A stretch of DNA of 64,000 nt from Paramyrothecium sp. XJ0827 (Eukaryota; Ascomycota; Sordariomycetes; Hypocreales; Stachybotryaceae), in assembly GCA_020881915.1 (NCBI GenBank), contig JAJFPB010000003.1:4278001-4342000 (forward strand), read 5' to 3'. The notes beneath the pieces are model-generated. The model was not told the DNA's origin, ran no database searches, and saw only the letters and a list, made by a program, of their open reading frames with translations. Below, piece by piece: positions 24,158 through 37,076 of the stretch. A program made the position numbers and the translations under genes. Within the stretch, counting starts at the first letter, position 1, and every line of letters starts with the position of its first letter.

Positions 24158-24733
24158 CTAAGCAGCCACGGCACCCATCTGGGCGCGCTGCCGCTCGCGC
24201 TCCTCGGCGAAGACGATGCGGCTCATTTCCAGGACGCGCTCGAAGCCCTCGCGACCCTTGACGGCGTTCTCGCGGAAGCGGTTGACGAGGGTGTCCTCGA
24301 TGCCGTTCTTGATGCGCTGCCAGCCGCCGCACAGGGCGGTGACGCGGGCGCTCTGGATGAACTGGGTCTGGTGGGCGTCGTTGGGGCGGTAGACGACGTC
24401 CTCCTGGATGCGGGCCAGGTTGCTGAAGGTGAGGTTCTGGCTGATCATGGTGAGGGTCTTGGTCTTGGGGTCGACGTAGCTGGCCTCGTAGACGTGCGTC
24501 TCGTCCATCTTGCCGCCGAAGATGGACTTGAGCCACTCCGGGGGCGACTGCTTGCAGGTGATGAGGCGCTCGGTGCGGAGGATGCCGGTGGCCGGGTCGA
24601 CGGAGCGGGCGAGGGTGTCAACGGCGATGACGTGCTCCGACTTGTTGTTCCAGGGGCCGTACTTTTGCCAGTTGGCCGTGGAGACCTCCTCCCACGAGTA
24701 GTTGTAGGTGACTGTGTTGGAGAAGACCTTCAT
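24158..24733 (-). CDS. PRELI/MSF1 domain lipid-transfer protein, Ups2-like
   Basis: An intronless frame of 191 residues equals the usual Ups/PRELI length. Ups proteins pair with Mdm35 in the mitochondrial intermembrane space and carry phospholipids between the outer and inner membranes; Ups2 moves phosphatidylserine for phosphatidylethanolamine synthesis. The PRELI fold spans almost the whole protein: it opens with MKVFSNTVTYNYSWEEV and has HVIAVDTLAR, RTERLITCKQ, PEWLKSIFGG, THVYEASYVDP, SQNLTFSNL and the C-terminal helix VNRFRENAVKGREGFERVL. The RTERLITCKQ and NLTFSNL blocks look closer to Ups2/Ups3 than to Ups1; this assignment is by eye. The ATG at 24733 starts the conserved domain exactly. 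Confidence 0.92.
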   Translation of the reverse strand: MKVFSNTVTYNYSWEEVSTANWQKYGPWNNKSEHVIAVDTLARSVDPATGILRTERLITCKQSPPEWLKSIFGGKMDETHVYEASYVDPKTKTLTMISQNLTFSNLARIQEDVVYRPNDAHQTQFIQSARVTALCGGWQRIKNGIEDTLVNRFRENAVKGREGFERVLEMSRIVFAEERERQRAQMGAVAA

Positions 24734-26030
24734 CGCGGCGGTGGTTGTGTGACTGTGTCGTGAAGGGGAGCGAGTCTAGTGTCGAAAGAAATCTATCAAG
24801 CTCCCAAAAAAGGACTCGAGATTCTTTGTGCTTTGTTTTCGCCGAAGACGGCAGAAAGTTTGTATGCGTCGCGGTCGGGTGTTTGCTCGGCTAAGCGTCA
24901 ACGCGTAGTGGTCGTTGGTAGAGAAAAAGTCGTTTCAAGCACTAGATAGAGATGGGACAAGATCTATTGCAAAAGTGCAGAGTAAGGACAAAAGACTTTG
25001 TTGATGGTTGGTTTTGGTTTGGAAATGAGTGAATCTTGGAAAGGAGGGCTTGCGGGTTTTTCTTCTTCTCCGAGATCAGGACTTCTCGCAGGGCACGGGA
25101 GAAAAAAAAGAGTCAAATCGGTACCTTGGGAGGAAAAATGGGCAATTTTTTCCTCACTCAGCATGTGAATGGCCGCTTCGCCCTTGGCCCGTTTGCCCGA
25201 GCTCACCCGGGGCCGGGCGCTGATTGGCCAGAGGGGGGTCGGTGGCATGGATGGCGACGCCGAATCCAGGAGACCAAGAGGTACCGCCCCGCCCGGATGG
25301 GGCTTAGCGCCCGCGGGGGACTGGGCGAAAAGGCATCGGGACGACTTTCATGCAATCGGGGCGCCGCGATTGGGTCGGAAAAAAATGGGAACGTTGGCGC
25401 TCCTAGGCTCTGATTGGCATTCTGTCGCATGTCCCTCATGTCCATGATGGAATTCGGTGGCGTATTTACGTCCCAGCACCTACTATGACCACTATGACCA
25501 CGCTGATGTACATTTCAGGGTCCTCTGATCCGTCGAGCGTCTTCCGGGGGCGACTTGATGGACCCTTTGAGAGGAGCTTGGGCATGCAGTGCCGTCACGA
25601 TCGCGGGGGCCTCTGGCGACTACACTCGAGGAGATCTACATTCCTGATGCAATTCAATTCAGGGTCCTTTTCGCCCCTTGGGGAACTTGCGGAGGGGGCG
25701 CGATGCCTCCGGGCTACGGGCTGCGTAGCGTCCGTCGGCTGAGCACGGCTCACTCTTTATTGCTCTCGCAGGTTTGCGGGTAGCCGAAGTCAACCGCCCA
25801 GCACTTCCGGCCCGTGTTATTCCCAGCGCTTGGGCCGGCCTTTGGAGCCTACTACAGTAGTTGCGACAAGTGCGGGCGGGCAGTTTAAGAATTCTTTTTA
25901 CATTTTCGTTTAGAGCAGTGCTTTTAAGTTTGGCTATCGTACGCAATGACCGGCCAGCCTCAGAGCCATACCTGGGGTTTGTAGTTTTGCGCGATATCGT
26001 GTTATAGACTCCATGCATATAATTGTCCAC
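24734..26030. other. Intergenic, promoter of the Ups2-like gene and 3' flank of MetAP2
   Basis: The stretch contains a G+C-rich block (25,200-25,380) and purine-rich patches upstream of the Ups2-like start. No gene is supported. Confidence 0.5.
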
Positions 26031-27547
<1,517 letters not shown>

Positions 27548-28306
27548 CTTGGCGGCTTCGAATGTCGTCGTGGGGATGGACGGGACGCAAATTTTGGTGG
27601 AGTTTAGCCTCGAGAACTTCACCCCGCCTACGGATAATGGCGGACAAAAATAATCGGCACTACGCCACCCACCGTCAGCCCTGGAGGGGCACTGCACCAG
27701 GGGCTGAGAAGAGGGCTTACTCACATAAAGCACGCTGCAGCTACAAGGTGTGGCCGAATGCGCTGGGTTTTTGGCACAGAAGGGTGAGGGTTACAAAATG
27801 AGTTGATGATTTCATAGCTTGACAGTACAGTTGCTAGAAAATGGACAATCAAAGCTAACTATGACTTCAAGTCTTCATTCCTCACTCGCAGAGATTTGCA
27901 TCGGACACTTGTATGACTTTACCTTAAGGTACAGTAGTTGGCGCTAGAATGACATCACAGCTAAGCTGTTAATTGAGGGCCCTGAGACTTCACATAGAAA
28001 TGCTAGAATTCTGCGATTGAATGCGCTCGAAAACGACAGAATACAATCCTTCCCTTATTTTAGCGGTTGCCTAGCATCTTCAATCCAAAGTCGTGCCTGT
28101 GATTTGTAGATCCAGTATATGCATCGTTGAGCTCGTCCTCTTGCCTCACATCACCAGCTCCATGCGGTGGGGAGCAACGTGGGGTACCACTCATGTTGTG
28201 CCAGTTCAACCAGAACCATTTCTTTATCTTCCATGATCTACTGGTGATAGTTCCTTGATTGACCCAGAACCGACGCCAAGTACCCCGACGCTCGAACATC
28301 CTCACT
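27548..28306. promoter_or_regulatory. Bidirectional promoter region between MetAP2 and a kinase gene
   Basis: This 760-bp spacer lies between two divergently transcribed genes, so it must hold both promoters. No specific element can be assigned with certainty. Confidence 0.45.
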
Positions 28307-29169
28307 ATGGAAGACCAGGTCAAGCGGCTCGTGGAGAAGGCGTGGAAGAGATATGAGGAGACGCCGCAGAACCAACGTCTGCGTAAGCTACGTCCAGCGG
28401 CATCCTAGAACGGAATGTTTGGATCTGAGCTGCACATCTTTTACTGTTTGAACAGGGAGCTAATGAGATGATACAGTCATTGGCATCGCTGGCATTCCGG
28501 GCTCGGGTATACTCCATCTCCCATACTCAGCATCCCCTTCCGCCGGCTAACCCAAGCCCAGGCAAGACGACGCTCTCAAAGATCATCACCGAAGAGCTCA
28601 ACAAGCACGCCCTGCAGGTGAAGCCGTCGCTCCCCCCTCCCGCCACCTTCGTCCCCATGGACGGCTTCCACCTCACCCGCGCCGCCCTCTCCGCCATGCC
28701 CGACCCGGCCACCGCCCACGCCCGCCGCGGCGCCGCCTTCACCTTTGACGCGGCCAAGTTCCTTGCCCTCGTGCACGCCCTGCGGCACGACGACCCGGCG
28801 GGCGGGCGGCCCATCCTCGCGCCGTCTTTCGACCACGCCGTCAAGGACCCGCGGGAGGACGACATCCGCGTGCTGCCGAGCCACCGCGTCGTCGTGCTCG
28901 AGGGCAACTACGTCGCCCTGGACCGGGACGTCTGGCGCGACGCGGCCACGCTGCTCGACGAGCTGTGGTTCGTCGACGTCGACTTCGAGGTCGCCCGCAA
29001 GCGCCTCCGCGAGCGCCACGTCCGGGCCGGCATCGCCAGGGACCTCGAGGAGGGCGACCGGCGGGCCGTGGAGAACGACCTCATCAACGGGCGCGAGATT
29101 GTCGACCACCGGCTCAACGTGGACGAGGTGATCCAGAGCAGGGAGGACGGGAGCTGGGTGCACGAGTAG
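28307..29169 (+). CDS. P-loop kinase of the uridine kinase / phosphoribulokinase-like group (Yfh7-like)
   Basis: Exons 28307-28382, 28477-28506 and 28562-29169 join in phase to a 237-residue protein. The Walker A loop GIPGSGKTT (residues 31-39) is assembled from exons 2 and 3 across an intron that splits a glycine codon. Downstream come VPMDGFHLTRAAL (base-binding/DGFH motif of this kinase group), a second strand ending VVLEGNYVALD, and the lid RKRLRERHVRAGI, all as in small-molecule P-loop kinases such as uridine kinase, bacterial pantothenate kinase and yeast Yfh7. The phosphorylated substrate is unknown. Exon 3 is very G+C-rich at third codon positions compared with its flanks, so the opposite strand is open as well. 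Exon 2 is only 30 nt. Confidence 0.88.
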
Positions 29170-29440
29170 GCGGGGCGCAAAGAATTTCTACGGCCGAGGA
29201 ACCTGCCGCGGCGTCTTTCCATACTAATCTAAGCGTGTGCTGTACACTACATTGCTAAATTCGAGAGTAGCCAGTCTTCCGGGAAAGGAGATTGTGATGG
29301 GGTGGACAAAGGAAATAAGGGTATATCTGACATAAGGACAATCTCGAGAATCCAAAGCCCACTTGCTGGCTTCTTCAATAGTTCCGTCTTTACCGCCTCT
29401 CTCAAAGTGTCCTTTCTTGCTCTTCTGTCGAGATGCACTT

Positions 29441-30667
29441 CTATGTAGTAGGGGTTCCGTGTTGGTTGCTTAGCTGGCTCATCTGACTGGCCATGCTCAG
29501 CCCGGTGCCCTTCCTCTCCCGCACCGCCCTCTCCCAACGCTTCTCATCCGTGCTCGGCCGTCCGTGGCCGCCGAGGCCCAGCATCTCCATCATCTCCGGG
29601 ATCTCGACGTGGTCGCGCGTGGTGCGCATGCGGTGGCACCACGTCACCCTCTTCTCCTCGACAGGCCGGCCGTCGTCGTCGTCATCGCCGCCGCCATCGC
29701 CGTCCCGCCGCGGCACGAGGCCACCCTTCTCCCCCGCGGGCGCACCCAGCTGCCTCGGCCGCTCGTCCTGCGGCGTGGAGATGGGCGTCTGCAGATGCAG
29801 CGGCTCAAAGAGGAATTCGCCGCCGACCTGGGCGAAGTTGCCCGACTTGAGGAGCAGGCCGCCCGAGGCTTTGCGCAGCGCCTGGCTGATGCTGTCGAGC
29901 GTGCCCTTGGCCAGGCTCCTCTTCGAGTACGCCGGCTTGGGGCCTGGCGTCCACGTCTTGACCATGCCGAGGGCCTGGAACAGCGACCGCGTAGGGTCCG
30001 TGTAGATGGGGAACGTGCACCCCGTGGCCTCGGTGTACATCTCGATCAGGCCTGGGTCGCCGCACCCGACGACGGTGATGAAGGTGCTGATGGGGAGCTG
30101 CAGGAGGCTCTCGGGGCTGATGGACTCGCAGAGGGAGCGCAGGTAGTCCTGGCAGTTCTACAATGGCAAAAGGAGGTCAGTGAATTTGGTTCTTCCACGA
30201 TGGCACATGACGACTCGACGTACCCCACAGAAGAAGTGGCGGATGAAGATGACGAGGACACGGCGGGAGGCATTGCGGCCGCTGTAGAGGCTCTTGAAGG
30301 TGTGCGATCTGCCGTCCTTGTCGAGCACAATGTAATCTTCGATCTGCTTGATCAGGGCCGGGGAAGGCAGCTCGTCGTTGGTGGCTAGCTCGCCCTCAAA
30401 GTCCTCGGGCTTGGAGTCGTCGATATGCAGCGGCTCTGGGGCCGGGCCGTCGTTGGATGCCTGCTTCGCCGCTCCATTCTCCGTCAGCGAAGCCGGCTGG
30501 GCTGGCGGTTGTCCAGTGTCGTTGTTTTGATGCGGCTGCACCTGGCTGGCGTCCGGTGCGTTCGTCGAGGCCTCGGCGGTGAGGTCCTGGCGTTGTGGCT
30601 CCGCGATGACGTCGGCCGCTGGTTTCGAGGTCGGATCAGTGGCCGCAGCCGTGCCGTTGGTCGCCAT
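29441..30667 (-). CDS. AhpC/TSA-type peroxiredoxin-like protein (AAED1/PRXL2 group)
   Basis: Two exons (30224-30667 and 29441-30157) encode 386 residues. The first about 95 residues are low-complexity and rich in Ala, Pro, Gln and acidic residues. The thioredoxin-like domain then starts near FKSLYSGRNASRRVLVIFIRHFFCG. The intron falls inside the redox motif: FFCG ends exon 1 and NCQDYL begins exon 2, giving C147-G-N-C150. After it come ITVVGCGDP, GCTFPIYTDPTRSLFQALGM and FLFEP, as in the PF13911-type antioxidant domain. The C-terminal part is longer than in animal homologues and contains a Gly/Asp run and VTWCHRMRTTRDHVEIPEMM, typical of fungal members. The biochemical activity of this group is poorly defined. 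Confidence 0.88.
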
Positions 30668-31931
30668 GTTGCTTCGTCTTGCACGAACGTACGTGTTTGC
30701 TTGGCTCTTTTGGAAAGACTGAATCAGAGGACAAATGTGTATATCATTTCAACGCTAGTTGGTTGATCGACTTTGTGAAACGAAACTCCAGAGCTCGAGT
30801 GCCTCATGGAACGTCCCCCTACGCTAGACTTATAAGCTGGAGCCCGTGCCCGTGTCCCCCATGCGCCATCATGGGGGCCCTTTGGCGCGCACCATCATTT
30901 AATTATGGGCTAATAATACATAAGCGGTTCCTCGGCGCATCTCCATTCAAGCCATCATCCTTGCCTGTCCCAAGCATCATGTACGAGATCCCACGAATGA
31001 TCCGGATCGTATCTGGGAAAAATCGGGGGAGCAGGGCGCAGTGCCTGCATATCTGGCAAAGCACCCTGCAGCATTTTCCGGTAGTTGTCGAATAGTTCAA
31101 GCCAAAGCCTCAGGGATCTGTGACGCACCAGGAGCACGATTTGGTGTTCCAGCTACGGGGGGAGCCGTGATTGGCAAGGGACCCTGCTGATCCCCTGTCG
31201 GCTGTGACGTAGGACCAGGCGTTGCGTCCTGGTCGCAGGCGGGAAAACAGGGACTCCTATCTACAGATTCGTATTTTCTACGGTCTACTAATAGAATTGG
31301 GCGGTCCCTACATATGCAACGACAAATTTAAAGACGCACAGAGCCAGAAGAGGTGATGTGCGATTAAGTGGCTTCGTTCAGTGCGACTTTTGCTGGTACA
31401 GCCTGATTACGGTAACCTCTTTGTATTTTTGGTCTGTTTCTTTTCGGTGTCTCACCTTTTTCAACAGATTAAAATATCTTTCTACTTAGAAAAAGCAGAG
31501 CTACCAGTCAAGTACTATGTAGAAGCTCAAAATACACTCCTAGAGAATTAAAACAAATACTGGCGAGATCCACCAAGGACCTGGTTCCAATCCTCAATTT
31601 TTCTATCCGCCACCTGCATGTCTCAGCATCGTCTAGAACGTGTCAGATTCCTGGTAGCAAATGAGCAAAGCCGAGTCAGCCATCGGCACAAGTCCTGCTG
31701 CAGGTTGTCCTTTTGATCATGTAGAATAATCACCTACACGGGGACAAAGTTTAGAAGGTTTGCGGTATTCTAACTGCATTTCGGGCGTTTCTAGCGGTGC
31801 CATTGACCAGCCTTGGCTTGCAGAGGTACCTCTGGGGCGTCCCCCACCTCACCTCAGTTGAAGCATTTTCTCATCCACAAGTGACTTCACTTCCCAGCAA
31901 ACACTCAGTAGAACCATTCAAACAGTCCGCA
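30668..31931. other. Intergenic, divergent promoters, nothing else seen
   Basis: About 1.26 kb separate the divergently transcribed peroxiredoxin-like and small acidic protein genes. An open plus frame at 30,679-31,095 lacks any protein-like pattern and is not called. Confidence 0.5.
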
Positions 31932-32385
31932 ATGGATGACGACGACGACGGCAACGGCCTTCTCAACATCGAGCTCTCCGACGAGGAGGTTGACCTTGAC
32001 GAGAAGGAAGCCCGCAGGACCGGCCAGTCCGAGGAGCAATTCCAGGCCGTCAAGCAGAACTACCACGCCAAGGTTGAAAACGGCAACGTGAGTCTCGCAT
32101 TCATCCCGTCTTTAGTTCTCTGATTAGCCATCACTAATACACTCGCAGATCTACAAGTCTATCGCTCTGCCGCTGCCACCAGGTGCCAACAAGCAGCACT
32201 TTCAGGAGATCATCCATGCCGTGGACGAGCTGTACTTCTTCCGCCGCTACGAGGAGGCTGTTGACTTCATCGGCAAGGTTCTGACTGTGAGTGACGGCGG
32301 GCAGCTGGATGCCGAGACGAGGGAATTGCTAGGTGTTTACGAGGCAAAGTGCAAGAAAAGAATAAAAAACAACACTTCACGATAG
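31932..32385 (+). CDS. Small acidic conserved-looking protein, function unknown
   Basis: Exons 31932-32087 and 32149-32385 join in phase 0 over a 61-bp intron (GTGAGT, CACTAATAC branch, CGCAG) to give 130 residues. The first 30 residues are strongly acidic (MDDDDDGNGLLNIELSDEEVD). A helical part follows (EEQFQAVKQNYHAKVENGNIYKSI). The segment HFQEIIHAVDELYFFRRYEEAVDFIGKVL looks like a TPR-type helix pair, and the end is basic (KCKKRIKNN). I know this layout from unnamed fungal proteins but cannot assign a role. It converges on the long minus-strand gene, with 272 bp between stops. Confidence 0.75.
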
Positions 32386-32657
32386 CCAAGATTGTCCAGT
32401 TCCAGTGCCCAAATTTGCGCTTCGCATTACACACACGTTGTTGCAGTCTTTGCTTGAACTTGATCGCCAATGTGTCTTGAGATTATTTCCATTCTTTCTA
32501 CCTTCTCTCTAACTAGCTTCTCTCGTACTACTTCAACATCTACATACGTTCTGGGCGGTTTACATGTCCCTGATCTAGGTTCAGCATCCCCTCATTCCCC
32601 GACTACTATTGCACCTCTCCGAGCAAAAGCATTCTTGACACCCAAACCAAGCTTGAA

Positions 32658-34970
32658 TTAGTTGGCCCATCTCGAAGCCGCCAAGCCGCGCGGCCTTTTG
32701 GCCGCATTTTCAGTGTTAGATGGATGGCTCACGGTCCTCTTTGGTGAAGGACATGTTGGCGTCTCCGTCGAGGCCCGGGGTGCATCTGCAACAATGGCAC
32801 CAGGAATAGCCCACCGGGAAGACTTCAGCCCACGAAACACCTTGGCTGTGGTTGGCTGCGGCTTTGGCTCTTCGTATTCCTGCTTCTGTGTTTGCTTGGG
32901 CGGCTGTGCATCGAAGTTGTTGGTCTTCTCAACTAATCCCGACATAGCCTCCACAGCCGGCTCCTTGAGGACTGCTGATGAGCTTGTCGGTGCTACACTT
33001 GGTCGAGCCTTGACAGGGATGGGATGATGGATCCTTGTTGTGGTCTGGGTCTCAATAACGGAGTCGATTCGTGTCACCACGGCTTCTGGTACCGTCGCCG
33101 CTCGTCCGCGCAAAGCTTCAAGCTCATCAGGTTGATACTGTTTCCGGGACCGGCCAGCTTTTTCTTCGGCTTGGAGAAGACTTTCAGCCAGGAGCTTCGT
33201 GTTCGGACTAAACGCTATATTTCGTTTCTGATCATGGAGGATCTGCGCGACGACGCCTTTGGCCTTGATGCGAATCAGATTCTTGAGGATGACCATAACT
33301 TCGTCCTTGAAGTGGACCATGGGGCCTTCCAGGAAGCCTTCCTTGGACCAGCGCTCAATGATGGCCAGCTCAATGCCCTGGAGCGTCTCTTCTGTTGGCG
33401 TCACGCCCTTCAAGGAAAAGTCCTTTAAAATGGATACGGCGAGACTAAGAACTCTTTCTGCCGATTTCTCCACGATGACGAACATGTCCTCACCCTCCCG
33501 CATCCAATCCATCTCGGATGCGGAGGAGTCATCTTCCACATTTATTAGGCTGGCAGCAACTGAGTGCTCGGTTGCTGCAACGCTTTCTGCAACGACGCTA
33601 TCTGTTTGCGCAAAGGCAGTCTCCTGCAAAGTGACTGCTTGGACCACCACTGGGGAAGTGGACTGCACCAGAGTTTCGGTTGCAAAGATGGATTGAGCCA
33701 CGACTGGAACTGCCTGAACTGAAGAAGCAGGTTGATTGACCTGGGTCGCTGGGGCCGAAGGAGGCATCTTGACCACTGGTTTGGGCCCAGCCTCTGCGGT
33801 GAGTGCTAGTGACGTCTGTACTTGTTGAGGGCCATCTGGTTGTTTCGCAGGTTGAGAAGTGGTAGTCACCTTTGCAGCCTGAGCCGTGGTGGTATGTTTT
33901 GCCTGTTGGAAGGCAGGGGTTTGGACGGCGGCAACTTGAGGCTTCGTTACGGACTTGGGCACGCTCTAAGTGCCCATGTCCTTAATATGTCCGGCCATAT
34001 CAAGTGCTTTCATGGCAGCAACCCCTTCCATTACGGGGGCCTTCCAGGATTCAGCGAGTGCCGTCATGTTCTTCTGGGGCCCGCGGTTGGCAAACCTACT
34101 AGTGGCGGCAGGACGGACGGGAGGCTTTTCAGGTCTGACAGGTTCCTGTACGTGTTTGACGGACTTCTTTTTGGCCTTGGAGAACTTTGCAGTTGAACCT
34201 TGGCCTAGACCAAACGAAGAATGAAGCTCTTTCGCTGCGCGCAGCTGAGCCTCGAGTTCGGCGTTGTTAGGTTTTGCTGCTGTGAAAACGCGAGGAGGTG
34301 CTCTGTCCGGGTAGTGTTAGTAGAATGCAAGCCTTGCACGTAAAACGGGAACCTACGATTCTTCCTTGTGACGGTCCATGTATGCCTCGGTCATCTGAGC
34401 CCATGGTCGGGCAGTGCCCATGTACAGTCCTTCGATTTGCTCAGACTCTTCATCTTCGATGGTAACTATTGGAATATGGGTCAGTAATTTCGCAAGAATT
34501 CTACGCGGACCAACTTACTATTCCAAGCTTCCTTCAGCTCGGATTTTAAGGCAGGCTTGTAATGGCCTGTGCCATTGGACCTATCAGGAAGGAATGATGG
34601 GCGTTTTGTGTTATGGCTTAGAGGCAATTCTTCCTGGCGACCACGGCCAAGATCAGCCTAGACATTTCATCAGTTTCGAATACTTTCTGGGCGGTTGCGT
34701 TTTCCTCGCAGAATATTTAATGAGACAGAAGTGAACGACAGTGGATGTAGAGGCAAGGAGTGAAGGAGTTGAATTGCGTTTGCTGAGGACTCCATTTTGA
34801 CGGAACTAGCCGCTGCACCGCGCTTCCAGAAGTACAGATTAAGCAAAAACAGCAAACCAAAGTGCAAAGAGAATGTGTTCCAGCCGTTGCGAGAGTGTAG
34901 CCTAGTTGTTTGATAAATGACGTACCATACAGGCCCTTTCGATGGCCTTGGGGTCGATGTAGTCGCTCAT
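32658..34970 (-). CDS. Long low-complexity protein of unknown function, with one in-frame TAG
   Basis: Exons 34926-34970 (MSDYIDPKAIERACM), 34519-34657, 34357-34465 and 32658-34302 connect in phase. Conserved-looking parts are LKSELKEAWN, then EQIEGLYMGTARPWAQMTEAYM, a lysine-rich patch, and ESWKAPVMEGVAAMKALDMAGHIKDMGT. A TAG then stands at 33966-33968, after which the same frame runs on for more than 430 codons. That part contains a helical domain (VEKSAERVLSLAVSILKDF, IELAIIERWSKEGFLEGPMVHFKDEVMVILKNLIRIKAKGV is one block at about 33,150-33,480) and ends in two copies of a GLxxSRWA motif (GLKSSRWA, GLAASRWAN). Either a 69-nt intron (33966-34034, GTAATG to CTTAG, a multiple of three) removes the TAG, or the gene is broken, or the stop is read through. 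The first intron is about 270 bp. Confidence 0.68.
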
Positions 34971-35928
34971 ACCGGGCGTTTGTTTTTCAACGCTGCAGTA
35001 GAAATGAGTGAAACAAAGAATTGATGTTGCATATGGGCCTCTTCAATGAAATTTTGGTGATTTGAAGGAGGCCTCATACGTTTGTTGTGTGCGCGTTGCG
35101 AGAATACGAGATTTGTTGGGTGGGGAGGAGGAGGAGGAGGAGGAGGGAAGGAGGAAGTTGAGCGAAGCAAACCGAATAAGGTAACTCACTTCCCGTGAGT
35201 GGGTGCCAGAGCAACTGATGTCCCGTGATGTGCTCAATGCACTAGGAGCCGTCTGCAAAGATTGGTGCAACAGGGATGAAAGTGTAGGCGAATACAGGAC
35301 AAGACAGTCCATGGTAGAAGGGAAGGCAGAGGGATTTGGTAACATGCCCGGCCTGGGGGTGGCTTTTAATCCAATCCTGGTCGCTGCAGACTTGGTTGCC
35401 TGATGTTCTCACGTCAAAACAAGGTACACTTTGCCTACCTTAACATATAAACAACTCAAAAGTCTTGACAATCATGCTATATCAACTTGCATCTGCAATG
35501 ATGATTCTGTGACTGTGCTAGATGGCGTGATGGCGTACTCTTTTTCATCAAAAGCACTTGAGTCTCCCCCTTTCATCCCTACTTCATCAAGCTGCTATTC
35601 CGGATGACACTTCGCGATGTCTACTTCAGGCCCCATAACCAATCCACAGGTGATGCAGCATCGTCGTCTTCTCTCTCTGCATCGTACACGTCACCACTTC
35701 CTCCCTCGCCTTGGCTCCCCTCAGTGAGGCTCGCATTCACATCATCATGGTGCAGCTATCACGTTCTTTCCGAAAACTCATTCACTTGCTAATCACAGAT
35801 TGCGTACAGGACTCCTCACACCAGTCACGACACCATGCCTCTCCGACCCGTTTGCCGCAACTCCATCCGACACATTCTCGACAATCACTTCTTCATCAAT
35901 AACATCAATCTCACCACCGGGTTCTCCA
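34971..35928. other. Intergenic, no supportable gene
   Basis: Promoter side of the long minus-strand gene, with a purine/pyrimidine tract (GGAGGAGGAGG near 35,125) and A+T-rich spacer. Short frames only. Confidence 0.5.
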
Positions 35929-37076
35929 TCAAGCAGCAAAGTATAGCTGAAAGAAACTCTCGGGCGTCGCAAGAGTCCCCTCTTCCGCCTTTCCCTTTGC
36001 CTCAGCCGCGGCCGCCTTGAGAGCAGCTGGAGTTGAGACATCGTTGGGAACTCCATAGTATTTTCCACCCGAGTGCTGACAGAAGCCGAACATGTACTTG
36101 ATCGTCTCCAGGTCGCCACGGCCGTACGTCTCGAAAGACTGCCAATCTTCAACCGGGACAAAGCGTGACTTCTTCCCCGTGACTACTCCCAGTCAGTTCC
36201 GTTTGACATCAAGGTACAGGCTCACAATCTTACCCTTCTCGAATGCTTGGACAAAGTTCTCTGCGGTGACGCTCTGACTGGCGCCGTGGATCAGGCGGCC
36301 GTTGTACTTCTCTGGGTTGAGGAACACGCCATGGACGAGATCACCGTAGTCCTGCCCAATGGCAATGAAGGGGATCTCCTCATTGCCACCCCATCGGGGA
36401 ACGCGCAAGGTCAGATAGCCTTCATCATCAGGGATGAAAGGGAATCCACCAATGGCGGGAGCGAGCTCCTCAACAAGATGGTTCTCCATGTACCAGCCGG
36501 GGCTGACGAGCGTGACTGTCTTGAAACCCTTCGTTTTGGCATGTTCGCCAACGGCGTATTTTTCTGTCCACATTAGTACCAAGTATGCAAAAAGCCGGTG
36601 GCGTCTTCTTACCGTCAAAAGGCTGGTTGGGAATGTCACCGTTGGTGATCTCCTTGGCCGAGGCCATGCCGCTATACACGAAATGCTGAACACCAGCCTC
36701 GGCAGCGGCGTCGACGATGATTTTGCCCAAGTCGAGCTCCGTGGGACCATTCTTGGGGTCTATGGCCTATGAAAATCCCAGTTAGTCACGTACAAGACCA
36801 ATAATTCGAAAAACTAACAGGATCATCAGAGTTCGTGTTGACAAACAGACCCCAGCTGCCCTTGAAAGCATCAAGCAGCTGTTCCTTGACGAACCCGTCT
36901 GCCTTTACAACTTCAACGCCTTGATCTGCAAGAGCCTTGGCTTTCTCCGACTCTGGGTTACGGGTGATGCCCCTGAGAGTGAAAGTACTGGATTTGTTTT
37001 CAAGAAGGGACTGCACGACACTACCGCCTTGATAGCCGGTGGCGCCGAAGACAGTAATAAGCTTGGTGGTAGACAT
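35929..37076 (-). CDS. NmrA-like NAD(P)-binding protein (atypical SDR)
   Basis: Four exons (36819-37076, 36613-36766, 36234-36563, 35929-36182) join in phase to 331 residues. NmrA/HSCARG-type proteins are Rossmann-fold sensors or reductases; NmrA itself restrains the GATA factor AreA in nitrogen regulation. The N-terminus has the dinucleotide loop FGATGYQGGSVVQSLL (GxxGxxG), then RNPESEKAKAL, GVEVVKAD and WGLFVNTN. Later VQHFVYSGMASA, SPGWYMENHL and IAIGQDYGDLV match the family, and the last exon supplies VTGKKSRFVPVEDW and the C-terminal helices. The usual Tyr/Lys catalytic pair of classical short-chain dehydrogenases is not evident, as expected for this group. Whether it is a regulator or an enzyme cannot be decided. 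Confidence 0.9.

Noticed and set aside
28576..29163. 195-codon open frame opposite the P-loop kinase
   Set aside because: Product is Val/Gly/Asp/Ala-rich and repetitive, as expected for the complement of GC-ending codons.
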